Assembly (NCBI GenBank): GCA_020847555.1
Contig: JADLBT010000261.1
Coordinates: 1 to 5,690 of the forward strand
Reading direction: 5' to 3'
Origin: Gemmataceae bacterium
GTDB lineage: Bacteria; Planctomycetota; Planctomycetia; Gemmatales; Gemmataceae
Length of the DNA: 5,690 nt
Shown: one piece after another, positions 1 to 5,032 of the stretch
How positions within the stretch are numbered: the stretch's first letter is position 1
How the letters are laid out: each line of letters starts with the position of its first letter
Notes under the pieces: model-generated
Told to the model about the DNA's origin: nothing
Seen by the model: only the letters and a program-made list of their open reading frames with translations
Database searches by the model: none
Made by a program: the position numbers and the translations under genes

Positions 1-288
1 ATGATCGGCGTAAAGAACCCGCGTTTTGCTCTCGGTCATATTGTCGCCACACCGGGAGCCATCGAGCTACTGGAGCGTGCCGGGCTGACGGCCTTGGAGC
101 TTATTGCCCGGCACGTCCAGGGGGACTTCGGTGAGGTCGATGCCGAGGACCGCCAGGCCAACGAGGACGCCATCAAGCACGGAGAGCGAATCCTCAGCAG
201 CTACACCCTCCGCACCGGGGACACGATCTGGGTGATAACCGAGGCCGACCGCTCCAGCAGCGTCGTGTTGCGACCCGAGGATTACTAA
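1..288 (+). CDS. Small mobile-element-associated protein, 95 aa
   Basis: Function unknown. Seen: a 95-aa soluble protein with a conserved-looking N-terminal block (residues 11-20, LGHIVATPGA), a middle block with RHVQGDFGEVD at 37-47, and a C-terminal block IWVITEADRSSSVVL at 76-90. From memory, this arrangement matches a family of 90-105 aa proteins found mainly on plasmids and integrative elements. Databases often call them hypothetical or mislabel them as a type I restriction subunit; nothing here supports a methylase or nuclease activity. The ATG is the first base of the window, so its ribosome binding site cannot be seen and a start further upstream is not excluded, but the distance to the ATPGA block is normal for the family. 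It lies 27 bases upstream of the next gene on the same strand, in an apparent operon leading to a serine recombinase, which fits a mobile-element setting. Confidence 0.8.
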   Translation: MIGVKNPRFALGHIVATPGAIELLERAGLTALELIARHVQGDFGEVDAEDRQANEDAIKHGERILSSYTLRTGDTIWVITEADRSSSVVLRPEDY

Positions 289-315
289 CAGGCCGACGAG
301 GGAGCCGAGGAACAC

Positions 316-633
316 ATGAGGTACTTCACGGTCGTTGCGATGAACCGTCTCGACTGGACCGAGGCCGTCGTCGCCCTCTCCCGCGATCAGGACGACGCCC
401 AACACAGGGGACGGCGGATCGCCACAGGGTTAAAGGACAGATTCGTTCGCTGCCGCATCTGGGAGGCGAACCTGACCACCGCCCAAGTGGAGCAGATATG
501 CGAGTGTTGGGGCCGCGACGACTTCCTCAACGGGGAACCGCTCGACCACGCCCTGCCGCAACCGTTCGGTGCGGCCTACGAACGCGGCTACCGAGCCGCG
601 AAGAGGCTGGCCCGACAACGGGGCGATGGATGA
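316..633 (+). CDS. Hypothetical protein, 105 aa
   Basis: Not recognised. Seen: 105 residues, no signal peptide or membrane segment, a central segment with two Cys (IWEANLTTAQVEQICECWG, residues 48-66), and a basic, Arg-rich C-terminus (RGYRAAKRLARQRGDG) that could contact nucleic acid. The ATG at 316 has a plausible Shine-Dalgarno match (cgagga, about 306-311) just upstream; a second ATG at residue 9 is a weaker alternative. It sits 27 bases after the 95-aa gene and 62 bases before the preferred recombinase start, all on the same strand, so the three genes are probably cotranscribed. By position it could be a small accessory protein of the element, for example a DNA-binding or directionality factor, but no known motif shows this. 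Confidence 0.6.
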   Translation: MRYFTVVAMNRLDWTEAVVALSRDQDDAQHRGRRIATGLKDRFVRCRIWEANLTTAQVEQICECWGRDDFLNGEPLDHALPQPFGAAYERGYRAAKRLARQRGDG

Positions 634-681
634 CTGACCTTGTACTAACCCGGTGTTTCGTGACCAACAAGAAGACTCCGC

Positions 682-690
682 GAGAGGAGG
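682..690 (+). promoter_or_regulatory. Ribosome binding site deciding the recombinase start
   Basis: A strong purine run (gagaggagg) ends five bases before the ATG at 696. The reading frame is open upstream to 498, with in-frame ATGs at 498 and 630. The 630 ATG overlaps the previous stop in an ATGA arrangement but has only a weak GGGGCGA upstream. This site, together with the position of the catalytic motif, makes 696 the likely start. Confidence 0.7.
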
Positions 691-695
691 AACCG

Positions 696-2549
696 ATGAA
701 GCGAACCGAGTCCATGCCCGCCGTGGTGTACTACCGGATGAGTAGTGATGACCAGACGACCAGCATCGACGTGCAGAAGTCCCAGGTCGAGCGGCTCATC
801 GAGCAGCACCACTACAAGGTGGTGAAGGTTTACGTCGATGAGGGCAAATCCGGCAGCAAGGACCAGGAGAAGCGAACCGGGTTCCAGCAACTCCTGATGG
901 AGAGCAACGAGGGCGGGTTCCACGTCGTCGTCTGCTATAACGCGGCGAGGTTTGCCAGGCTGGACTCCATCGACGGGGCCTTCGCCAAGCAAATCCTTCG
1001 CAGCAACAACGTGTCCCTGCACACAGTCATGGAGGGGCTGATCGACTGGCGGACGGAGCAGGGCCGCATGATGGACTTCATGCTCGCTGAACACGCCCAC
1101 AAGTATTCCCGCGACCTGTCGGCCCTGAGCGTGGCCGGACGGCTCCGAACACTCAAGGCCCGGCACTGGTGTCATGGAGCCGTGCCGTATGGCTACGACC
1201 GGCTGTACCGGGGCGGCGGGCAGCAGCACTTGATCCCCCGCACCGGCTCCTTCCGCAAGCCGCGAGGATGGACCCTGGACCTCGTGAAGAACGAACACGA
1301 AGCTGCCATCGTTCTTCGCATCTTCGATGAGTTCGTGAACAAAGCCCAGAGCATGAGGAGCATCGCCGCTGGCCTGAACGCCGAGAAGGTTCCGCCCCCG
1401 GACAACCTGCCGCGTTCCCAGAAGCTCGGCTGGACGAACATCACCATCGGGGGCATCCTTCGCCACAAGGCTTACATCGGCATCGGAACAAGCAGTACCC
1501 GCTACGGCAAGCCGACCGCCAAGACCGCCTTCACCCGCATGGAGCAGGTCGAGGTCGAGGGCTGCTGCCCGACCCTGATCCTGGTCCCGTTGTTCCAGGC
1601 AGCCCAAGACCTGCTGCGAAAGAACCAGGAACGGAAGGCCCGGCAACAGCCGTCACGCTGCGGCCCGCTGTCAGGGTTCGTGTTCTGCGGCCATTGCGGC
1701 TACGCCATGTGCAAGGAGCAGCGGGGCGACGGCCCGATCAAGTACGTCTGTCGGTCGTCGGGCCGCACGCCGTCCGGGTGCCCGCAGTGGTCCGCTCCCC
1801 AGGAAGTTATCTTGCCGAAGGCAATCCGGGCCGTCACAGACATGATCGACGCCGAACTCCTACGTCAACTGGAAAGCCCGGACGACTCTCAGGCCCGCAC
1901 CGAACTGTTGGCGAAACAGGTCGAGAACCTGACGACCCAGCACGAGCGGGCCAGGAAGAGGTTCCTCACCGTGGATGACGACGACCTCGCCCGCGAACTT
2001 CAGGCCGACCTGATGCGGATGAAGGACGAACTGGAAGAGGCCCAGCAGGCACTCCACATGGCGAAGGTGGTCAGGGCCGAGGGCGGCATCATCGACTTCG
2101 TGGCGTGGTGGAAAGAGAAGAAGCCAATCCTGATGGCCGTTGCCGAGACGGTCATCTACGAGGACGGAAGGACGCTGACGGTGGTATCCCTTCCTGGTCA
2201 GCCGCCCGACCCGCAGGCCGAGGTCGTGAACGCCCGGCCATACCTGGGGTACGAGGATACAAAGAACTCGACCGATCTCAAGGTCGTCTTCGTGCCCTTC
2301 GACCTGGATGGGTTCAGGGGTCTGCTTGCTCGCCTGGGTGTGAAGCTCGTCTGCCGCTGGCAGGAGTCGGCACGCAGACAGGGCAACGGGCGGCACGAAC
2401 TGGCCGAAGTCAAGGTGGGCATCGACGTAAAGCACACGTTGTCGGACACTTCCGCGAAGCGTAATGTGGTAGGGGGTACTGGTACGTTCTTGTCAAAAAT
2501 CTGGTTGCTGTTCCTGCCTCCGCAGGCGGAACCCCGCAGGGGCGAATGA
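696..2549 (+). CDS. Large serine recombinase (site-specific integrase/resolvase family)
   Basis: Cytoplasmic DNA recombinase, 617 aa, expected to cut and rejoin DNA through a 5'-phosphoserine intermediate and probably to move the element it lies on. Domains by eye: N-terminal resolvase catalytic domain, residues 8-150, with YYRMSSDDQ giving Tyr12, Arg14 and nucleophile Ser16, and ARFAR giving Arg85 and Arg88; linker helix around 120-150; recombinase domain from about 160 (GAVPYGYD) to 325; zinc ribbon 326-366 with Cys331, Cys334, Cys352 and Cys362 (extra Cys339); coiled coil about 400-465; then a C-terminal region. Starting at 696 puts the catalytic Ser at residue 16, normal for the family; starts at 498 or 630 would add an unsupported leader. 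Oddities: the Asp that normally precedes the first active-site Arg is Ala84, and the last 29 residues have poor codon bias and look like readthrough. Known of the family: related planctomycete recombinases usually read DRFGRFD at the ARFARLD site. Confidence in the family is high; integrase versus resolvase role is inferred. Confidence 0.95.
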   Translation: MKRTESMPAVVYYRMSSDDQTTSIDVQKSQVERLIEQHHYKVVKVYVDEGKSGSKDQEKRTGFQQLLMESNEGGFHVVVCYNAARFARLDSIDGAFAKQILRSNNVSLHTVMEGLIDWRTEQGRMMDFMLAEHAHKYSRDLSALSVAGRLRTLKARHWCHGAVPYGYDRLYRGGGQQHLIPRTGSFRKPRGWTLDLVKNEHEAAIVLRIFDEFVNKAQSMRSIAAGLNAEKVPPPDNLPRSQKLGWTNITIGGILRHKAYIGIGTSSTRYGKPTAKTAFTRMEQVEVEGCCPTLILVPLFQAAQDLLRKNQERKARQQPSRCGPLSGFVFCGHCGYAMCKEQRGDGPIKYVCRSSGRTPSGCPQWSAPQEVILPKAIRAVTDMIDAELLRQLESPDDSQARTELLAKQVENLTTQHERARKRFLTVDDDDLARELQADLMRMKDELEEAQQALHMAKVVRAEGGIIDFVAWWKEKKPILMAVAETVIYEDGRTLTVVSLPGQPPDPQAEVVNARPYLGYEDTKNSTDLKVVFVPFDLDGFRGLLARLGVKLVCRWQESARRQGNGRHELAEVKVGIDVKHTLSDTSAKRNVVGGTGTFLSKIWLLFLPPQAEPRRGE

Positions 2550-2845
2550 GCCTGCCCCTGGTGGGCGGGCAGCCGCAGGCCGAGCCGGACGAGCGTGGAA
2601 GGCTGACCGCCTTGTTGATGCGGTTCGACGGCAAGACCGTCTTCGTCGGCACCGACCTTTCCCCAAAGGGGCCGCTCGACAAGGGGGAAGTGTTCGGTAT
2701 CAGGATCGTCGGGCCTGCGGCGGTCGAGGTGCCCAAAGATCGGATGCGCTGGGAAGAGTATCAGGGCTGGATCGACGGATTGCGGAGCGCGGGCTGCACG
2801 CTGACGACACACCGGATCGAGTCGGGCTGTGGCTCCTGTCGATGA
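2546..2845 (+). CDS. Hypothetical protein, 99 aa, overlapping the recombinase stop
   Basis: Not recognised. Seen: 99 residues, soluble, with a segment GKTVFVGTDLSPKGPLDKGEVFGIRIVGPAAVEVP that reads like a small beta-rich fold, followed by RMRWEEYQGWIDGLRSAGC and a Cys-rich end (CGSC). Codon use supports real coding: 14 of 16 consecutive third positions in the central part are G or C. The ATG overlaps the recombinase stop (ATGA), with AGGGG at 2538-2542 only three bases before it, so translational coupling is possible. The first 20 or so residues (SLPLVGGQPQAEPDERG) fall in a hairpin-rich stretch and may not belong to the ancestral protein; a later start such as the in-frame ATG at residue 25 is possible. 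It may be the last gene of the element or the remains of a host gene next to the insertion point. A strong palindrome begins eight bases after its stop. Confidence 0.55.
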   Translation: MSLPLVGGQPQAEPDERGRLTALLMRFDGKTVFVGTDLSPKGPLDKGEVFGIRIVGPAAVEVPKDRMRWEEYQGWIDGLRSAGCTLTTHRIESGCGSCR

Positions 2846-2852
2846 GACTCTC

Positions 2853-2912
2853 CAGGCTCTTTCTGGGAAAGCCCACGGGTTACGTCCCGTGGGCTTTCCC
2901 AGAAAGAGCCTG
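2853..2912. repeat. Perfect 27-bp inverted repeat, 6-base loop
   Basis: Left arm 2853-2879 and right arm 2886-2912 are exact reverse complements over 27 bases, around the loop TTACGT (2880-2885). The core is AAAGCCCACGGG facing CCCGTGGGCTTT. It starts eight bases after the stop of the 99-aa gene, so it could end transcription from the left. It lacks a following T-run, and an arm this long and perfect is unusual for a simple terminator. A dispersed REP-like palindrome or an element end are alternatives. The AAAGCCCACG core recurs at 4076-4085. Confidence 0.9.
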
Positions 2913-2940
2913 CCGGACTAAACGCCGTGGCAGCCATGCC

Positions 2941-3008
2941 GTCCGAGCCCGCAGCGTCAGCGCGGGGAGCGCTGGCGTCAGTCCCGCGCTGACGCTGCGG
3001 ACTCGGAC
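2941..3008. repeat. Near-perfect 26-bp inverted repeat, 16-base loop
   Basis: Left arm 2941-2966 and right arm 2983-3008 pair over 26 bases with a single mismatch (C2948 against A3001), around a 16-base loop (2967-2982). A second, competing hairpin can form inside it: GCGTCAG at 2975-2981 pairs with CTGACGC at 2989-2995. It looks like a dispersed structured repeat (REP or MITE-like) rather than a classical terminator, as there is no T-run. It lies 28 bases after the first palindrome, so the two may form one composite repeat. Confidence 0.85.
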
Positions 3009-3101
3009 AGCAGTTTGGGCTGGTAGCTCAAAAGGTGTAAAGGCAACAGAATAACACGCAAACGAGACTCTGCAATCGTCCTGCCCCGCGTCCGCGAACT
3101 C

Positions 3102-3130
3102 TTCCCCCGGTTCGTCGCGTGGGCTAGAAT
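3102..3130 (+). promoter_or_regulatory. Weak candidate promoter for the membrane-protein gene
   Basis: TAGAAT at 3125-3130 differs from the sigma-70 -10 consensus at one base. The hexamer 17 bases upstream (TTCCCC, 3102-3107) is a poor -35 match, so the call rests mainly on the -10 box. It would give a leader of about 80 bases before the GTG at 3220. Confidence 0.25.
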
Positions 3131-3157
3131 GGCCTTCCAGAGTTCGGCCCACGCGGC
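3114..3157. repeat. 11-bp inverted repeat upstream of the membrane-protein gene
   Basis: Arms 3114-3124 and 3147-3157 pair over 11 bases with one G-T wobble; the inner nine (CGCGTGGGC against GCCCACGCG) are exact. The 22-base loop contains TAGAAT. It could be a regulatory hairpin or an operator in the leader of the gene starting at 3220. Its function is inferred from position only. Confidence 0.55.
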
Positions 3158-3219
3158 CCCGCGCCCGCGTCCAGCCTCCACCAACCATCCAGGGAGAGCC
3201 GGCACCGGGACGACTTCCC

Positions 3220-4059
3220 GTGTCCCTTGTCGAGGGCCCGTCGTTGTCGTTGTTCCTCCTGCACCTGTTGCTGTTCCTCTTCCCGGTCGCCGTTTACTGC
3301 CTGGTCCTCGCCGCCATCAACCGCCGCCCGCACCCGACGCTGGTGCCCGGTTCGTGGGACTTCGTCGGCCTGCTGTTCGCCGCCTCCGGCTTCCTCCTGT
3401 TCGCCCTCCCGACCGTGCTGCAGACGTTCTTCCAGCGCCTGATCAGCGAGACGCCGTTCGGGGAGGACGGCCCGTCCCCCGACGCGGTGGGCTCGATGGC
3501 GGTGGCCTGGTGGATCGCCTACCTCGGCTACTACTTCGTCGTGGTCGCGGGCAGTCTGGCGCTGACGTGGCTGCGGGCGAGCCGGACGGTCGTCTACAAC
3601 ATCACACCCGACGAACTCGACCACGCCCTCGACCGGGTGCTGGCGCGCCTGCACCTGCCCGCGACGCGAACCGGCAGGCGGCTGTTCCTCGGCTTTGGCA
3701 TCGTTCCGGCCAGCAAGACCGAGGCGCCGCCGGACGATCTGCTGACGGCGATGACGGCCGCCTCCCCGAACGGCGGCGTCGAGCAGTCCCCCGCACGCTC
3801 CACGCCACTCCAGGGCGAGGCCATCGTGGACGTTGATGTGTTCCCGTCGCTGTGGAACGCGACGCTTCACTGGCGGAGCGACACCGCCGACCTGCGCCGC
3901 GACGTCGAGGCCGAGCTGGCGCAGGAGTTGAAGGGCGTGCAGAGCTACGACAGCCCGGTCGGAACGTGGCTCCTGGGCGTCGGCGGGTTCCTGTTCGCCC
4001 TGGTGTTCATGATCGTCGTGGCACTGATCCTGGGCCTGCTCTTCCCGCCGCGGCGCTGA
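3220..4059 (+). CDS. Four-helix membrane protein of unknown function, 279 aa
   Basis: Not assigned to a named family. Seen: four strongly hydrophobic segments, about residues 9-33, 46-68, 93-118 and 249-275, with a soluble region of about 130 residues (120-247) between helices three and four. The soluble part begins YNITPDELDHALDRVLARL, contains a Pro/Ser/Gly-rich low-complexity stretch (about 167-195), then a strand-rich part (EAIVDVDVFPSLWNATLHW) followed by a charged helix (LRRDVEAELAQEL). It is probably an inner-membrane protein. The start is GTG at 3220, chosen because it opens the frame just before the first helix and has a modest GGGA at 3207-3210; no better in-frame ATG lies before helix one. 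Third positions are very GC-rich, like the genes to the right and unlike the recombinase side. It converges with the DUF4058 gene, 133 bases away. Confidence 0.8.
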   Translation: MSLVEGPSLSLFLLHLLLFLFPVAVYCLVLAAINRRPHPTLVPGSWDFVGLLFAASGFLLFALPTVLQTFFQRLISETPFGEDGPSPDAVGSMAVAWWIAYLGYYFVVVAGSLALTWLRASRTVVYNITPDELDHALDRVLARLHLPATRTGRRLFLGFGIVPASKTEAPPDDLLTAMTAASPNGGVEQSPARSTPLQGEAIVDVDVFPSLWNATLHWRSDTADLRRDVEAELAQELKGVQSYDSPVGTWLLGVGGFLFALVFMIVVALILGLLFPPRR

Positions 4060-4102
4060 GCAGGAGTGAGGAGTTAAAGCCCACGAGCCGCGGACGCGGG
4101 CA

Positions 4103-4120
4103 GCCCTCGTTATCGAGAGC
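4103..4120. terminator. Small hairpin between convergent genes
   Basis: CTCG (4106-4109) pairs with CGAG (4114-4117) around TTAT, with two further pairs beyond a mismatch. Flanking CCACG (4081-4085) can pair with CGTGG (4120-4124) as a wider stem. It sits in the 133-base gap between two converging genes, where a bidirectional terminator is expected, but the stem is short and lacks T-runs. Confidence 0.25.
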
Positions 4121-4192
4121 GTGGTCCGGGCGGCGCGCGAACGCAGTTGACCAGTCTGGAGTGCCAGCGCCGGGCGCAGGCGCGGCGGGCGG

Positions 4193-4879
4193 TTACTTGC
4201 GGAACTTTTGCTGCCTGAGAAGTTCGTGGAGCCACTGCCGATCGTCGTCGGTCATCGATGTCGGCGGGTCGCGCTGGTAGTCGATCTTGCCGCCGAAGTT
4301 GTTCTGGTCGTAGCAGCGCGTGAAGGCGGCGTGCAGGTCCAGGACGGTGTCGCGGTCGTCCGCGGCCAGCGGAAGGCGGAAGCGCGGCAGCCGCTTTTGC
4401 AGCGTGGCGGTGTAGATCTCGTACCGCTCCGGCTGGGTCGAGCGCGTGACGGTGACCGCGTAGTCCCAGTCGGGCAACCCCTCCCGGGAGTATTCGAGCA
4501 TCGGCTGCCCCTGCAGCACCAGGTCGATCTCGACGAGGTTGGCGCTGGTCGTCCGCCCCTCCCGACGTTTGTTCAGGTACGTCGCGCGGCCGGCGTCGGT
4601 GAGCTTGTTCGCCGGGCTGACGACATCGACGAGGGTGACCAGGCGGTTATCGCTGCGCTGGCGGATCTCGATGTACTCCTCGTGGTGTTCCTCGCGAATC
4701 ACCGAGGTGAACAGCGCCTGCTCGGTCGCATAGTGGCGCTGGCCGACGCGCGCTCGATACCGATCGACCAGCCCGGGCAGCAGGATCTGATAGAGACAGT
4801 TGACGAGTTGGTGCTGGAACACCGGCCAGAGCTGCTCGTCTTCGAGGTACGGGTCCATTCCGGGGAAAGGGCTCGGCAT
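4193..4879 (-). CDS. DUF4058 family protein, 228 aa
   Basis: Function unknown; the family is known mostly from planctomycetes and cyanobacteria, often in many copies. Seen: the family's N-terminal signature MPSPFPGMDPYLE (residues 1-13), which fixes the start; the block VVSPANK (86-92) followed by GRATYLNKR (97-105) and NLVEIDL (114-120); and the usual C-terminal DYQRDPP...WLHELLR segment (about 200-222). The protein appears full length, with no signal peptide or membrane segment. A Shine-Dalgarno GGAG (plus-strand CTCC at 4889-4892) lies nine bases before the ATG. The order of SPANK, Tyr/Lys and EID resembles the conserved core of Uma2-type PD-(D/E)XK nucleases, but that link is inference. 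It converges with the membrane-protein gene and has its own possible promoter, so it is probably a single-gene unit. Confidence 0.93.
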   Translation of the reverse strand: MPSPFPGMDPYLEDEQLWPVFQHQLVNCLYQILLPGLVDRYRARVGQRHYATEQALFTSVIREEHHEEYIEIRQRSDNRLVTLVDVVSPANKLTDAGRATYLNKRREGRTTSANLVEIDLVLQGQPMLEYSREGLPDWDYAVTVTRSTQPERYEIYTATLQKRLPRFRLPLAADDRDTVLDLHAAFTRCYDQNNFGGKIDYQRDPPTSMTDDDRQWLHELLRQQKFRK

Positions 4880-5032
4880 CGGTGAATACTCCGGATGTCC
4901 TGGCAGGTCCGACCACGCGCCTTTGAATCGCTGTTACGGTTATACCTTGTTCCCGGCTGCCTCATCAAGGGGGGCCGGGCAGGATTCAGTCGGCAGCCCT
5001 CGGGGCCGGGAGGCGGACGCTTGCTGCTGCCT
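4880..5032. other. Intergenic gap between two minus-strand genes
   Basis: These 153 bases hold the DUF4058 leader and promoter candidate on the left and GC-rich sequence (about 4951-5030) after the methyltransferase-like stop on the right. GGCTGCC (4955-4961) can pair with GGCAGCC (4992-4998), which might help end transcription of the upstream gene, but no clear terminator stands out. Confidence 0.4.
4939..4968 (-). promoter_or_regulatory. Candidate sigma-70 promoter for the DUF4058 gene
   Basis: On the minus strand, TTGATG (plus 4963-4968) and TATAAC (plus 4939-4944) are separated by 18 bases. They match the -35 consensus at four of six positions and the -10 at five of six. The predicted leader is about 50 bases, and the promoter lies in the 153-base gap after the upstream minus-strand gene. 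Confidence 0.4.

Larger units (their letters stand above)
2846..3219. other. Gene-free interval with palindromic repeats
   Basis: This 374-base stretch contains no open reading frame with coding character. It holds two long inverted repeats (2853-2912 and 2941-3008), a relatively AT-rich segment (about 3010-3075), and a third inverted repeat (3114-3157) around a possible -10 box, then the leader of the membrane-protein gene. It separates the putative element at left from the host-like genes at right. Confidence 0.7.

Noticed and set aside
498..695. N-terminal extension of the recombinase to ATG 498 or 630
   Set aside because: It would overlap the 105-aa gene (from 498) or add an unconserved leader, whereas 696 has a strong ribosome binding site and places the catalytic Ser at residue 16.
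645..1646. 333-aa minus-strand open frame
   Set aside because: It lies wholly opposite the recombinase gene, whose catalytic and linker motifs are clear. The translation is low-complexity (Leu, Val, Gly, Ala, His) and recognisable as the shadow of a GC-rich gene.
1860..2435. 191-aa minus-strand open frame
   Set aside because: It is antisense to the recombinase coiled coil and C-terminal region, with no motif; a codon-bias shadow.
2842..3054. 70-aa plus-strand open frame starting in an ATGA overlap with the 99-aa gene
   Set aside because: Most of it is encoded by the two palindromes, and the product has no protein-like pattern.
3015..3060. tRNA-like GGTAGCTCA string
   Set aside because: It resembles a D-arm, but no acceptor stem, anticodon arm or T-arm sequence can be found around it.
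3129..3836. 235-aa plus-strand open frame overlapping the membrane-protein gene
   Set aside because: The product is Pro/Arg/Ala-rich low complexity, while the overlapping frame gives clean transmembrane helices.
3124..3870. 248-aa minus-strand open frame
   Set aside because: It is antisense to the membrane-protein gene. Its translation is almost all Arg, Gly, Glu and Gln, typical of the reverse of a hydrophobic GC-rich gene.
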